From Acetobacter musti (lineage in GTDB: Bacteria; Pseudomonadota; Alphaproteobacteria; Acetobacterales; Acetobacteraceae), in assembly GCF_011516835.1 (NCBI RefSeq), contig NZ_WOTB01000008.1:62001-126000 (forward strand): a DNA stretch of 64,000 nt. Direction: 5' to 3'. Below, piece after piece: positions 46,098-56,365 of this stretch. A program made the position numbers and the translations under genes. Every line of letters starts with the position of its first letter. Position 1 is the stretch's first letter. Under the pieces are notes generated by a model. The model made no database searches and had not been told where the DNA came from. It was given only the letters and a program-made list of their open reading frames with translations.

Positions 46098-47582
46098 TCA
46101 GCCCGGCGCGGGCGCCATATGGTAAGGCACAACACCGCGCTCCTCGCCGCCGGCATCGATCTGAAATCCGGCCGCCGGGATCGCGCGGTGGCGACAGTCT
46201 GTCCGGATGCAGGCCCGGCAACCCGGTCCGATCGGGATGATCATCCGCTCATCGGACAGATCCAGCCCGGCTGAATAAACCAGTTCCGGCGCGTGCGCGA
46301 CCGAACAACCCAGAACGACAGCGACACTGCGGGGGCGATCGAAATACGACACACCGGCATGTCCGACCGTGCGGGCGACGTTCAGGAACACCGCGTCATC
46401 CGTCGTGCGCGACACCTGCACGTGAAGCTGTCCTGGGGCGGAAAATGCCCGGAACACATTCCACAGCGAACATAATCCGCCGAAGCGCGGCAGGCTGAAT
46501 CGGGTTGCGCTGTGACTTTTGAGAATATTGCCCGCAATATCCGTTTTGATGAAATAGAACGGGATGCCTTCCTCGCCCGGTCGCTGCATGGTCGAAAGGC
46601 GGTGACAGACCTGTTCGAAACTCACGCCGAACTGGCGCTGAAGCTGATCGAGATCGTGCTTCCGGTCACGGGCGGCCTGCCGGAAACGGCGGTAGGGCAG
46701 CAGAAGCGCGCCGGCAAAGTAGTTCCCCATCCCCACACGCGCCAGATCGCGCGCATCCGCCGTCGCCAGCCCGGAGCGCCTGACCGCCCGGTCCAGCTGA
46801 CGCGCATAGTCGAGGCGCCCGATCACCTGCCCCATGCAGAACACGCTGCTTTCGGACGGAACGCCGTCGGCCATCAGCAGACGCCGGCCCCGGCGGTCGA
46901 AACGCCAGATCACCGCCCGGCTGTCCAGATCCGGATCGGTCACGACGCGGATGCCATGCCGGTCGCTCAGATACCGCACCAGACTGGCGGCCAGAATTCC
47001 CTCCCGCAGCATCTCGGATTCGTAAAGTTCCTCCGCACAGCGGTCGATTTCATCGAAATAGTTATTCTCGCGCTGAACCCAGTCACCCACGGCGTCATAG
47101 GGCGCGACCGGCACCTGTCCCGCACCCGGCCGCTCTTCCGGAGGCAATCCTGCCGCTCCCCGCGCTGCTTCTGAGAAAACGCGACTCTCTGCACCTGAAT
47201 GTCCGGTATGACGGGCGGCACGATACGCATGGTAAAGCGTCGCGAAACATTCCGCGAGCGCCGGGGCCGCACGGATCGCCGCCTGCAGATCCGTCGGACG
47301 CAGGGAGGCCGAACGAAAAAGCGGATCGCCCAGAATCTCGCGAAGCGCCTGAATCTGACGGATTTCATCGCTGTCGCCGAACCAGGCGGCGGAGACACCG
47401 AACAGATTGCAAAGTTTTACCATTAATGGTGCCGGAACGGGCCGCTGGTCATTTTCGATCTGATTGAGATAGCTCGGAGACAGTCCAAGCTCAGCCGCCA
47501 GCGCCTGCTGTGTCTGGCCGCCACGACTGCGAAGCTCGCGAATCCGGGAGCCCGCAAACACCTTTCCCGCACGTTTCGACAT
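46098..47582 (-). CDS. XRE-type short-chain acyl-CoA regulator (PrpR/ScfR/RamB family)
   Basis: 494 residues. HTH at ~10-65 ([38 protein letters not shown]), then an IrrE/ImmA-like middle ([22 protein letters not shown]) and a C-terminal DUF2083-type domain with Cys cluster [18 protein letters not shown]. In the mycobacterial PrpR relative this region binds acyl-CoA and an iron-sulfur cluster. Start at 47582 (MSKRAGKVF). It is divergent from prpD, so it likely controls the prp/acs genes in response to propionyl- or short acyl-CoA (inference). Confidence 0.9.
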   Translation of the reverse strand: MSKRAGKVFAGSRIRELRSRGGQTQQALAAELGLSPSYLNQIENDQRPVPAPLMVKLCNLFGVSAAWFGDSDEIRQIQALREILGDPLFRSASLRPTDLQAAIRAAPALAECFATLYHAYRAARHTGHSGAESRVFSEAARGAAGLPPEERPGAGQVPVAPYDAVGDWVQRENNYFDEIDRCAEELYESEMLREGILAASLVRYLSDRHGIRVVTDPDLDSRAVIWRFDRRGRRLLMADGVPSESSVFCMGQVIGRLDYARQLDRAVRRSGLATADARDLARVGMGNYFAGALLLPYRRFRQAARDRKHDLDQLQRQFGVSFEQVCHRLSTMQRPGEEGIPFYFIKTDIAGNILKSHSATRFSLPRFGGLCSLWNVFRAFSAPGQLHVQVSRTTDDAVFLNVARTVGHAGVSYFDRPRSVAVVLGCSVAHAPELVYSAGLDLSDERMIIPIGPGCRACIRTDCRHRAIPAAGFQIDAGGEERGVVPYHMAPAPG

Positions 47583-47583
47583 C

Positions 47584-47600
47584 TTCGCAACCTTCGCAAA
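47584..47600. promoter_or_regulatory. Tandem TTCGCAA sites upstream of the PrpR-like gene
   Basis: TTCGCAA at 47584-47590 and TTCGCAAA at 47593-47600 (minus strand TTTGCGAAGGTTGCGAA), a 9-bp period, immediately before the regulator start and within the divergent regulator/prpD promoter. Resembles the TTTGCAAA-like sites of RamB-type regulators. Confidence 0.5.
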
Positions 47601-47700
47601 AACAGTCGTTACACTCGCTCGAATTCGCCCGACTGACCATAGTCCGCGCCGCAAACTCCGTCATACTCCGGTCTGTATTCAGGAACAGGGCGTCATCGCT

Positions 47701-49215
47701 ATGCAGACTTACGAAATCAGGGTTCATCCGGAAAAAGACCGCCTTCCCCGCGAGAAGCAGCTCGCCTGGTATATCGCGGAGGTCGCCGCCGATCCCGTCG
47801 CCGTCGAACCCGCCGTCACAGAGATGATCATCAACCGGATCATCGACAACGCCTCCGTCGCCATCGCCTCCGTCAACCGCCACACCGTCACCACCGCCCG
47901 CGCCGAAGCCATTGCCCATGCCCGCCCCGGCGGCGCGACGCTTTTCGGCTGCGGTCCGGATATCCGCGTTCATGCCGAATGGGCCGCCTGGGCCAACGGA
48001 ACCGCCGTGCGCGAGCTGGATTTCCACGATACCTTTCTTGCGGCGGAATACTCGCATCCCGGCGATAACATTCCCGCCATCCTCGCGGTGGCCCAGCAGT
48101 GCAGACGATCCGGAAAAGATCTCATCCGGGGCATCGCCACGGGCTATGAGATTCAGATCGACCTTGTGCGCGGCATCTGCCTGCATGCCCACAAGATCGA
48201 CCATGTCGCTCATCTCGGCCCGTCCGTCGCCGCCGGGATCGGCACGCTGCTTGATCTGCCGGCGGAGACGATCCTGCAGTCCATTCAGCATGCGCTGCAT
48301 GTGACGACGGCGACGCGCCAAAGCCGCAAAGGCGAGATTTCCTCCTGGAAAGCGTATGCGCCGGCGCATGCGGGCAAGCTGGCGGTCGAGGCGGTGGACC
48401 GCGCCATGCTCGGCGAAACGTCGCCTGCGCCGATCTATGAAGGTGAGGACGGCGTCATCGCATGGATGCTGGATGGGAAAGACGCGCGCTATTTCGTCCG
48501 TCTTCCGGAAGCCGGTGAGCCGAAGCGCGCCATTCTGGACAGCTACACGAAAGAGCATTCGGCGGAATATCAGAGCCAGGCTCTGATCGATCTGGCTTTC
48601 CGGCTGGGTAAACAGGTGAAAAACTGGGACGACGTGAAGGATGTTCTGATCGAGACCAGCCATCACACGCATTACGTCATCGGCACCGGCTCGAACGATC
48701 CGCAGAAATTCGATCCGGACGCCTCGCGCGAGACGCTGGATCACTCGATCATGTATATTGTCGCGGTCGCTCTGCAGGACGGCTCCTGGCACCATGTGAA
48801 ATCCTATGCGCCTGAAAGAGCGCATCGCGCGGACACCGTTCGTCTGTGGAAGAAAATCCACACGATCGAGGACCCGGCCTGGACGGAGCGTTATCATGCG
48901 ACCGATCCGGCTGTGAAAGCCTTTGGCGGTCGCATCACCATCACGATGAACGATGGTTCCGTCATCGCCGATGAACTCGCTGTCGCGAATGCTCATCCAC
49001 TTGGCGCAACGTCCTGGACACGCCCGGATTATATCAGAAAGTTCCGCACGCTGACGGAAGGGATCATCGATCCGAAAGAGGCCGATCGCTTCCTTGCCCT
49101 TGTCCAGCGTCTGCCTGAGCTGACGGCGGAGGAACTGTGCGGGCTTGAAATCGCGCTTCCTGCCGGTGAACTGAAGAAAAATTCCAATACCGGAATCTTC
49201 GGATACGGACAGTAA
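47701..49215 (+). CDS. prpD: 2-methylcitrate dehydratase
   Basis: MmgE/PrpD family, 504 residues. Dehydrates 2-methylcitrate to 2-methylaconitate. [34 protein letters not shown] (the 'NG...LD(F/Y)DD' region), [17 protein letters not shown] and [12 protein letters not shown]-type segments are conserved. First gene of the prp group; divergent from its regulator. No acnD/prpF alternative genes are present. Confidence 0.95.
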   Translation: MQTYEIRVHPEKDRLPREKQLAWYIAEVAADPVAVEPAVTEMIINRIIDNASVAIASVNRHTVTTARAEAIAHARPGGATLFGCGPDIRVHAEWAAWANGTAVRELDFHDTFLAAEYSHPGDNIPAILAVAQQCRRSGKDLIRGIATGYEIQIDLVRGICLHAHKIDHVAHLGPSVAAGIGTLLDLPAETILQSIQHALHVTTATRQSRKGEISSWKAYAPAHAGKLAVEAVDRAMLGETSPAPIYEGEDGVIAWMLDGKDARYFVRLPEAGEPKRAILDSYTKEHSAEYQSQALIDLAFRLGKQVKNWDDVKDVLIETSHHTHYVIGTGSNDPQKFDPDASRETLDHSIMYIVAVALQDGSWHHVKSYAPERAHRADTVRLWKKIHTIEDPAWTERYHATDPAVKAFGGRITITMNDGSVIADELAVANAHPLGATSWTRPDYIRKFRTLTEGIIDPKEADRFLALVQRLPELTAEELCGLEIALPAGELKKNSNTGIFGYGQ

Positions 49216-49241
49216 GCACAGCGTTCAGAGCCGCCACAGCA

Positions 49242-49350
49242 ACGGGGCTCTGCCCCATCCTCCGGCAGAAGGCGCGCCTTCTGCACCTCGGTTTATTGAC
49301 CAGGCCGGGATTGAAGGGGCCGCGCCCTCTCGCGGGGTTCGGGGCGGAAT
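49242..49350 (+). repeat. Double-hairpin intergenic repeat, copy R7 (diverged)
   Basis: ACGGGGC-TCT-GCCCC hairpin, GCAGAAGGCGCGCCTTCTGC hairpin, CTCGGTTTATTGACCAGGCCGGGATTGAAGGGGCC, then GCGGGGTTCGGGGC. Same layout as R1-R6 but diverged. Sits between prpD and prpC, and may reduce read-through. Confidence 0.5.
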
Positions 49351-49385
49351 CCTGAGACAGAAGAACGAGAAAGAGGAGCCGTCAG

Positions 49386-50558
49386 ATGACATATACCTCT
49401 CACGACAAACGCCCGAAGAAGTCCGTCGCGCTTTCCGGCGTGGCGGCGGGGACCACGGAACTGTGCACGGTCGGCCACAGCGGAAACGACCTGCACTATC
49501 GCGGCTATGACATCAAAGATCTTGCGGAGCACTGCGAGTATGAGGAGGTGGCGCATCTTCTCATCCACGGCCATCTGCCCGACGCGGCGGAGCTTGCGGC
49601 GTACAAGGCCCATCTCCGTTCCCTGCGCGGTCTGCCGGAAGGTGTGAAGCGTGTGCTGGAGGATATTCCCGCCGCCGCGCATCCCATGGATGTAATGCGC
49701 ACCGCCATGTCCGCCTTTGGCTGCATTCTGCCCGAACGCCGTGACATGACCCCGGTGGGTGCGCGGGAAATCGCTGATCGCAGCATCGCTTCTCTCGGAT
49801 CGATCCTGCTGTACTGGTATCATTTCGCGACCAACGGCAAACGCATCAACGTGGAAACCGATGATGACAGCATCGGCGGGCATTTTCTCCACCTGCTGCA
49901 TGGAGAGGCCCCGCCGGATGAATGGGTCCGGGCGATGCATGTCTCCCTGATCCTTTACGCGGAACATGAGTTCAACGCATCCACCTTCGCCTGTCGTGTT
50001 GTCGCCGGAACCGGGTCGGACATGTATTCCGCTCTCTGCGCCGGCATCGGCGCTCTGCGCGGGCCGAAGCATGGCGGCGCGAATGAGGTGGCGCTGGAAA
50101 TTCAGCAGCGTTACCTCACCCCGGATGCGGCGGAGGCGGATATCCGTCGCCGCATCGAAAACCGCGAGGTCATCATCGGGTTTGGGCATCCGGTCTACAC
50201 CATTGCTGATCCGCGCAACGAGATCATCAAACGCACCGCACATGCGCTGTCGCGCCGTGCCGGTTCGATGCGGCTTTATAACGTCGCCGCTCGCCTTGAA
50301 ACCGTCATGGCCGACACCAAGAAGATGTTTCCCAATCTCGACTGGTTCAGCGCCGTTTCTTACAACATGATGCGGATTCCGACAGCGATGTTCACGCCGG
50401 TTTTCGTCATCGCCCGCAGCGCCGGCTGGTGCGCGCATGTCATCGAACAGCGCGAAAACGGAAAAATCATTCGTCCGTCAGCCGAATATACTGGCCCCGA
50501 AGACCGGGCCTTTGTTCCCATGCATCAGCGCGGCAGCGCTCTGGAGGAAGCAGCATGA
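49386..50558 (+). CDS. prpC: 2-methylcitrate synthase
   Basis: 390 residues, citrate synthase fold; condenses propionyl-CoA with oxaloacetate. Catalytic His in [10 protein letters not shown]-adjacent region, [16 protein letters not shown] (His), and Asp region [48 protein letters not shown] is typical of PrpC. Ribosome site GAGGAG. Overlaps prpB by 4 bases. Confidence 0.95.
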   Translation: MTYTSHDKRPKKSVALSGVAAGTTELCTVGHSGNDLHYRGYDIKDLAEHCEYEEVAHLLIHGHLPDAAELAAYKAHLRSLRGLPEGVKRVLEDIPAAAHPMDVMRTAMSAFGCILPERRDMTPVGAREIADRSIASLGSILLYWYHFATNGKRINVETDDDSIGGHFLHLLHGEAPPDEWVRAMHVSLILYAEHEFNASTFACRVVAGTGSDMYSALCAGIGALRGPKHGGANEVALEIQQRYLTPDAAEADIRRRIENREVIIGFGHPVYTIADPRNEIIKRTAHALSRRAGSMRLYNVAARLETVMADTKKMFPNLDWFSAVSYNMMRIPTAMFTPVFVIARSAGWCAHVIEQRENGKIIRPSAEYTGPEDRAFVPMHQRGSALEEAA

Positions 50559-51469
50559 CCTATCTCGTCGGGGCTGACTGCCCGAATCTTCCCGCTGGTC
50601 AGCGGTTCAGGGCGCTTCTTGAACGGCCGGGCATTCTCCGGCTGCCCGGCGCCCATAATGGTCAGGCCGGTCTGCAGGCGAAAGATGCCGGGTTCGAGGC
50701 GCTTTATCTGTCGGGTGCGGCCATGACGGCCAGCATGGGCCTGCCGGATCTCGGGATCATCACCATTGATCAGGTGGCGTTCTTCATCCGGCAGATCGTG
50801 CATGCGACGGGTCTGCCTCTGCTCGTGGATGGCGATACGGGATATGGAGAAATCCTGAATGTCATGAACATGGTTCGCGTTTTCGAGGATGCAGGCGCCG
50901 GCGCGGTTCATCTCGAAGACCAGCTTCTGCCCAAGAAATGCGGCCATCTGAACGACAAGAAGCTTGCTTCGGCTCATGACATGGCGATGAAGGTCGATGC
51001 CGCGCGGCGCGCTTCCCGCGATATCGTCATCATCGCCCGGACCGACGCCGCGGCGAGCGAAGGGATCGACGGTGCTGTCGCCCGCGCGAAAGCCTATGTT
51101 GCGGCCGGGGCGGATGCGATTTTTCCCGAGGCTCTGACCACGGCGGACATGTTCCGCGAATTTGCCCGCCGCATGCCTGGCGTGAAACTGCTCGCCAACA
51201 TGACCGAATTCGGACGCACGCCGTTCTTCACTGCCAGTGAGTTCGAGTCCATGGGCTACAGCATGGTGATCTGGCCTGTCAGTTCCCTGCGTGTTGCCAA
51301 CAAGGCTCAGGCTGAGCTTTATGCCACGCTGAAACGCTATGACAGCACGGAAGGCATGGTGGACCGCATGCAGACGCGGGAGGAGCTTTACCGCACGCTT
51401 CGCTACCATGAATACGAGGCGCTGGATCGCGGCATTGTCGAAACCGTCCTGCCCACGATCGACAGATAA
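50555..51469 (+). CDS. prpB: 2-methylisocitrate lyase
   Basis: 304 residues of the PEP mutase/ICL superfamily; cleaves 2-methylisocitrate to pyruvate and succinate. Mg-binding [14 protein letters not shown], catalytic [18 protein letters not shown] (KKCGH), and [12 protein letters not shown]. Start at 50555 (ATGA overlap with the prpC stop) with GGAGGAAG upstream; the open frame back to 50429 is internal to prpC. Confidence 0.96.
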   Translation: MTYLVGADCPNLPAGQRFRALLERPGILRLPGAHNGQAGLQAKDAGFEALYLSGAAMTASMGLPDLGIITIDQVAFFIRQIVHATGLPLLVDGDTGYGEILNVMNMVRVFEDAGAGAVHLEDQLLPKKCGHLNDKKLASAHDMAMKVDAARRASRDIVIIARTDAAASEGIDGAVARAKAYVAAGADAIFPEALTTADMFREFARRMPGVKLLANMTEFGRTPFFTASEFESMGYSMVIWPVSSLRVANKAQAELYATLKRYDSTEGMVDRMQTREELYRTLRYHEYEALDRGIVETVLPTIDR

Positions 51470-51531
51470 AAACAGCGTCTTTCCGGAAAACACATAAGAA
51501 CAGCAAAGTCCGGAAAAACCCGTACAGATCA

Positions 51532-51564
51532 CCGCGCGGCCTCACAGGCCGCGCGGACCGTTTT
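51532..51564 (+). terminator. Strong hairpin between prpB and the first acs gene
   Basis: CCGCGCGGCC - TCACA - GGCCGCGCGG, a perfect 10-bp stem, followed by ACCGTTTT, ending 3 bases before the AGGAG ribosome site of the next gene. Could be a terminator, partial attenuator, or RNA processing site that separates prpDCB and acs expression. Confidence 0.65.
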
Positions 51565-51579
51565 CAGGAGAACAGACCA

Positions 51580-53538
51580 GTGTCCGACACGATGGAGCGC
51601 ACCACACTCTGGGACATCACAGGCGTTGACCCGGATAAGGCCCGTGCGGTTGCCGCCATGCGAAGACAGGTCGCCACAGATCCGGATCGTTTCTGGCTGG
51701 ATCAGGCGAAACGCATCGCATGGGACACGTTTCCCACTGTCGCCTGCAACACCAGTTTCGATGGCGATGTCTCCATCCGCTGGTATGAGGACGGGACTCT
51801 GAATGCCTCCGTCAGCTGTCTCGACCGGCATCTGGCCACGCGTGGCGATCAGACCGCGCTGATCTGGCAGGGGGATGACGCCGCCATCTCCCGGAAACTG
51901 ACATTTCGTGAACTGCACTCGGAAGTCTGCCGCTTCGCCAATGTTCTGTGCGGTCTCGGCGTCAGACGTGGTGACCGTGTGGCTATTCATCTGCCCATGG
52001 TCACGGAAGGGTTCGTCGCCATGCTGGCCTGCGCCCGCATTGGTGCGGTTCATGTCGTACTGTTCGGCGGGTTCTCGCCTGAGGGGATCGGAGAACGTCT
52101 GATCGACAGCGGCGCGGTGGCCGTTGTCACCTGCGACACCGCGCGGCGCGGCGCAAAACGCGTGCCGCACAAGGAGACGATTGACGCCGCTCTGAGCCAT
52201 GCGGGTACGATCGGAGCGGTCCGGAATGTCATCGTCGTGCGGGTCACCGGCGATGATGTGCCGATGAAGGAGGGCCGCGATCACGATTACACGGCGCTTG
52301 TCGCACAGGCTTCTCCTGAGTGCGTTCCGGAAATCATGCGGGCCGAAGATCCGCTTTTCCTGCTTTATACATCCGGCAGCACAGGAAAACCGAAAGCTAT
52401 CGTCCATACCACCGGTGGCTACATGGTCTGGGCCACCTACACCGTTGACGTCACCTTCCCTTCCGAACCGGACACCACGCACTGGTGCACGGCTGACGTC
52501 GCGTGGATCACCGGACATACCTTCGTCGTTTACGGTCCGCTTTCGAACGGCACCACAACCCTTATTTACGAAGGTCTGCCCGGCTGGCCTCAGGCCGGCC
52601 GCTGGTGGGATATCATCGACCGTTACAACGTCTCGAGTTTTTTCACCGCGCCGACCGCCATCCGTTCCCTGATGCGGGATGGCGACGATCTGCCGCGTCG
52701 TTACTCCCTCGCCTCCCTGCGCCGTCTGGCGTCGGCGGGCGAACCGATCAGCGCCGACGCCTGGCTATGGTTTTATGAGGAAATCGGTCAGAAACGCTGC
52801 CCGGTCATCGATATGTGGTGGCAGACCGAAACCGCAGGCCCCATGCTGAGCGCCATTGCCGGGGCGCAGCCTCTGAAGCCCGGCTGGGCCACGACACCAA
52901 TCCCCGGTCTTTTCGCCTCGATCACGAATGAAAAAGGCGAGGTTGTGACCCCGGAAGGTGAGGCGGAAGGCTGTCTGTGCTTCGACAGCTCCTGGCCGGG
53001 ACAGGCGCGGACAATCTGGGGCGATCACAAAAGATTTCGCGAAACCTATTTCACCTTCAGCCCCGGCCGTTATTTCTCCGGTGACGGCGCGCGCCGCGAT
53101 GAATACGGCAATCTGATGATTACCGGCCGCATGGACGATGTGATCAATGTCTCCGGGCATCGCATCGGCACGGCCGAGATCGAGGATGCGGTCGCGACCG
53201 ATCATTCCATCGCGGAAGCGGCGGCTGTCGGGATCAGTCACGATCTGAAGGGTCAGGGCATTGTCGTTTTCGTCGTGGCCCGTTCGGAGAAAGTTGCGCC
53301 GCCTGTCGGGGATCTTGCCCGGATCATCAGCGAACGCGTGGGACGCTATGCGGCGCCGGAGCGTGTTTATCTGGTGAACGAACTGCCCAAGACCCGTTCG
53401 GGGAAAATCGTTCGTCGCCTGCTGCGAAAAATCGCGTCCGGCGAAACAGACAGTCTGGGCGATCTGTCTTCTCTCGCTGATTCATCCGTTGTTCCCGCTC
53501 TGATCGCTCAGGTTACGGCACAGAGCGGCGCGGGCTGA
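51580..53538 (+). CDS. acs: Acetyl-CoA (acetate/propionate) synthetase, copy 1
   Basis: 652 residues, ANL family, AMP-forming; makes acyl-CoA from acetate or propionate with ATP. P-loop LLYTSGSTGKPKAIVH, WITGHTFVVYGPL, DMWWQTETAGPML (the Trp of the WWQTET motif is the acetate-type gate in Acs), SGHRIGTAEIEDA, and the catalytic Lys in PKTRSGKIVRRLLRKIA, which is also the usual acetylation site. Start GTG 51580 with AGGAG. Context in a prp cluster suggests propionate may be a substrate. Next gene is a close paralog. Confidence 0.92.
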   Translation: MSDTMERTTLWDITGVDPDKARAVAAMRRQVATDPDRFWLDQAKRIAWDTFPTVACNTSFDGDVSIRWYEDGTLNASVSCLDRHLATRGDQTALIWQGDDAAISRKLTFRELHSEVCRFANVLCGLGVRRGDRVAIHLPMVTEGFVAMLACARIGAVHVVLFGGFSPEGIGERLIDSGAVAVVTCDTARRGAKRVPHKETIDAALSHAGTIGAVRNVIVVRVTGDDVPMKEGRDHDYTALVAQASPECVPEIMRAEDPLFLLYTSGSTGKPKAIVHTTGGYMVWATYTVDVTFPSEPDTTHWCTADVAWITGHTFVVYGPLSNGTTTLIYEGLPGWPQAGRWWDIIDRYNVSSFFTAPTAIRSLMRDGDDLPRRYSLASLRRLASAGEPISADAWLWFYEEIGQKRCPVIDMWWQTETAGPMLSAIAGAQPLKPGWATTPIPGLFASITNEKGEVVTPEGEAEGCLCFDSSWPGQARTIWGDHKRFRETYFTFSPGRYFSGDGARRDEYGNLMITGRMDDVINVSGHRIGTAEIEDAVATDHSIAEAAAVGISHDLKGQGIVVFVVARSEKVAPPVGDLARIISERVGRYAAPERVYLVNELPKTRSGKIVRRLLRKIASGETDSLGDLSSLADSSVVPALIAQVTAQSGAG

Positions 53539-53573
53539 GTTTGCCGGCCGGTGCGGCGGACCTGCCCCGTAGC

Positions 53574-53611
53574 GGAAAAGCTCGTCGTGGCTTTGCGCGA
53601 CGAGCCTTTCC
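53574..53611. terminator. Hairpin between the two acs genes
   Basis: GCTCGTCG (53580-53587) pairs with CGACGAGC (53598-53605), loop TGGCTTTGCG, and GGAAA/TTTCC extend the stem. Typical terminator shape with a short pyrimidine tail, so the second acs probably has its own promoter in the 270-bp gap. Confidence 0.6.
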
Positions 53612-53808
53612 GGTTAATGCGATCAGAACCTTTGCGGGGTTCGCGGCGAAGTCCGGACACCGCTCCGTAAGACAATTCTTCCCTCGTCCCGCAAACAATG
53701 CTCTAACTGACGCACACGGAATGTGTCGCCGGACATCCCATCGGCGCCGCGTCCCGCGATAAGAAAAACAGAGGCGAACCCGCCCTGATGCGTCAGGAGA
53801 AGAAACAG

Positions 53809-55761
53809 GTGACCGACATTTCGGACCGCCCGGTAATCCGCAACCTCGCTGACGTCGATCCGGTCAGAGCACAGCAGGTTGCCGCCCTGCGCGCCCATGC
53901 CCTGTCCGATCCAGAAGCGTTCTGGCTTGAACAGGCGCAGCGGATCGACTGGGCGACCTTCCCGACCGCCGCCTCGGCCGCATCCTTCGACGGCGACGTC
54001 TCGATCCGCTGGTATGAGGACGGAACCCTCAACGCCTCCGTCAGCTGTCTCGACCGGCATCTGGAGACACGCGGCGACCAGCCTGCCCTGATATGGCAGG
54101 CCGACGATGCGGCTGTCTCCCGTACCCTGACATTCCGTGAGTTGCACGCCGAAGTCTGCCGCCTTGCCAACGCCCTGCGCGGCCTCGGTGTAAAACGCGG
54201 TGACCGTGTCGCGATCCATCTGCCGATGGTCGTCGAAGGCGTTGCCGCCATGCTTGCCTGCGCCCGCATCGGTGCGATTCATGTTGTGCTGTTCGGTGGT
54301 TTTTCGCCCGAGGGCATCGGCGAGCGCCTGATCGACAGCGGCGCCGTCGCGGTCATTACCTGCGATTTCAGCCGTCGCGGCGCCAAACGCATCCCGCACA
54401 AAACAACCGTCGACGCCGCTCTCGCCCACGCCGGAACCATCGGCGCGGTGAAGAACGTCATTGTCGTGCAGGTCACCGGCGACGCTGTTCCCATGACGGA
54501 AGGCCGCGACCACGACTACACCACTCTCGTCTCGCCGCAGGAAACGGAATGCGCGCCGGAAATCATGCGGGCGGAAGATGTTCTTTTCCTGCTTTACACC
54601 TCCGGCAGCACCGGAAAACCGAAAGCCATGGTGCATGCCACAGGCGGCTACATGGTCTGGGCCGCCTGCACGACCGACTGGACGCTGTCTCCTCAGCCTG
54701 GAAAAATCCACTGGTGCACAGCCGATATCGCATGGATCACCGGGCATACCTATGTGGTTTATGGTCCGCTGCTGAGCGGTACCACGACGCTGATTTATGA
54801 AGGGCTGCTCGGCTGGCCGCAGCCCGGTCGCTGGTGGGACATCGTGGACCGCTATCAGGTTTCCTGCCTTTACACCGCGCCGACCGCCATCCGCGCCCTG
54901 ATGCGCGACGGCGACGACGTTCCCCGCGAATACTCCCTCGCCTCGCTGGAACGGCTGGCCTGCGCCGGGGAGCCGATCAGCCCGGACGCCTGGGAATGGT
55001 TCTACACCGTGATCGGCCAGCAGCGCTGTCCGGTCGCCGATATGTGGTGGCAGACGGAAACCGGCGGCGGCATGCTCTGCGTCATTCCCGGCGCGCAGCC
55101 CATGAAACCCGGCTGGGCCACGACCCCGCTGCCCGGCCTGTCCGCAGTCCTCACGAACGAAAAAGGCGAGATCATCGAAGGCGCCACCGAAGGTGCTCTC
55201 TGTTTCACGCAGTCCTGGCCCGGTCAGGCAAGGACGATCTGGGGCGACCATAAACGCTTCCGTGAAACCTATTTCACCTTCAGCCCCGGTAAATACTTCG
55301 CCGGGGACGGCGCCCGGCGGGATGAGAACGGTTATTACATGATCACCGGCCGCATGGATGACGTGATCAATGTGTCCGGTCACCGTATCGGCACGGCTGA
55401 GATCGAAGACGCGCTGGCGACCTGTCACTCTGTCTCGGAGGCTGCCGCTGTCGGGATAAATCATGACCTGAAAGGCCAGGGTATCGTCGTCTTCGTCGTG
55501 GCGCGATCCGCGAAAGTCGCCCCGCCGGTCGACGAACTGTCCCGCGTCATCTGCGAACGCGTCGGACGCTATGCGGCGCCGGAACGCATCTATCTCGTAA
55601 AGGACATGCCCAAAACCCGGTCCGGAAAGATCGTCCGTCGCCTGCTGCGAAAAATCGCATCCGGCGAAACGGAAAATCTCGGTGATCTCTCCGCGCTGGC
55701 GGACCCCGCCGTCATACCGGCGCTGATTGCGGCCGTCGGAGAGCAGACTATCACCGGGTAA
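53809..55761 (+). CDS. acs: Acetyl-CoA (acetate/propionate) synthetase, copy 2
   Basis: 650 residues, a close paralog of copy 1 with all ANL motifs (LLYTSGSTGKPKAMVH, DMWWQTETGGGML, SGHRIGTAEIEDA, PKTRSGKIVRRLLRKIA). The start is taken as GTG 53809 since AGGAGAAGAAACA lies before it, exactly as in copy 1 (AGGAGAACAGACCA-GTG); ATG 53788 is an alternative. Differences near the acyl pocket (TETGGG vs TETAGP) suggest different acyl preference. Confidence 0.92.
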   Translation: MTDISDRPVIRNLADVDPVRAQQVAALRAHALSDPEAFWLEQAQRIDWATFPTAASAASFDGDVSIRWYEDGTLNASVSCLDRHLETRGDQPALIWQADDAAVSRTLTFRELHAEVCRLANALRGLGVKRGDRVAIHLPMVVEGVAAMLACARIGAIHVVLFGGFSPEGIGERLIDSGAVAVITCDFSRRGAKRIPHKTTVDAALAHAGTIGAVKNVIVVQVTGDAVPMTEGRDHDYTTLVSPQETECAPEIMRAEDVLFLLYTSGSTGKPKAMVHATGGYMVWAACTTDWTLSPQPGKIHWCTADIAWITGHTYVVYGPLLSGTTTLIYEGLLGWPQPGRWWDIVDRYQVSCLYTAPTAIRALMRDGDDVPREYSLASLERLACAGEPISPDAWEWFYTVIGQQRCPVADMWWQTETGGGMLCVIPGAQPMKPGWATTPLPGLSAVLTNEKGEIIEGATEGALCFTQSWPGQARTIWGDHKRFRETYFTFSPGKYFAGDGARRDENGYYMITGRMDDVINVSGHRIGTAEIEDALATCHSVSEAAAVGINHDLKGQGIVVFVVARSAKVAPPVDELSRVICERVGRYAAPERIYLVKDMPKTRSGKIVRRLLRKIASGETENLGDLSALADPAVIPALIAAVGEQTITG

Positions 55762-55873
55762 TGAAACGGAACCCACCCGTCACAGGATGTTGCCATTCGT
55801 TACGTGTGCCTTAACACCTTCTCAACGCCTGACGGAAGAGAATGGAACTGTTCCAGTAACAGGAGTTCAGTTC

Positions 55874-56137
55874 GTGTCCTCTTCCATCTCCGGCGTTTCC
55901 GGTACGTCCCTCACCAGCCTGTACGACACGTCATCGGCCAGTTCGTCCTCGTCGGCCGGCAGTTCCTCCTCCACATCATCTTCTTCGTCCGACACGACGA
56001 CGGAAACCGTGAACAGCGACGGCACCATCACTATCACCGTGACAGACGCCTCGGGCAACGTCGTTTCGAAAACCACCGAAGGCTCGGCAAGCCAGTCGGC
56101 CAGTTCCGATGACGGCTCGCTCGACACATATGCCTGA
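55874..56137 (+). CDS. Small serine-rich protein
   Basis: 87 residues, nearly half Ser/Thr/Asp (SSASSSSSAGSSSSTSS..., then TVNSDGTITITVTDASGNVV). Start GTG at 55874 has AGGAG 8 bases upstream. No signal peptide, no known fold; the 'SDGTITITVTDASGNVVSKT' part looks like a beta-hairpin repeat. Low complexity, so weaker evidence than for other genes. Confidence 0.5.
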   Translation: MSSSISGVSGTSLTSLYDTSSASSSSSAGSSSSTSSSSSDTTTETVNSDGTITITVTDASGNVVSKTTEGSASQSASSDDGSLDTYA

Positions 56138-56365
56138 TCGGGTCGCCTGACCCGGATGCCGGCACTCCGGCGCCTGACCGGGGCGACCGCCTTGCCCGGC
56201 TTCTGCGCCCCGTGCTTTTCTCCGGCACACTGACAGGCCCGGCGATATTTGTCCGACACTGTCAGCTGGCGAGGATCTCAGGCGGGCAGCGCCGCTTTTC
56301 CGGCCGGGGCCGCCCTTCATGTGTCGGAAAAGATATTCCGTTTCCAGTAATATCCCGGATCAGCC

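Noticed and set aside
44180-46240. Long plus-strand open frame (686 codons) opposite the TonB receptor
   Set aside because: Arg/Val/Asp-rich shadow of the receptor gene caused by high GC; no family signature or ribosome site.
51580-55761. Calling the two ligases PrpE
   Set aside because: The WWQTET motif and general pattern are Acs-like; the prp context alone does not justify prpE.
53623-55776. Long minus-strand open frame opposite acs copy 2 (717 codons)
   Set aside because: Antisense shadow; a matching frame appears opposite acs copy 1 because the two genes are paralogs.
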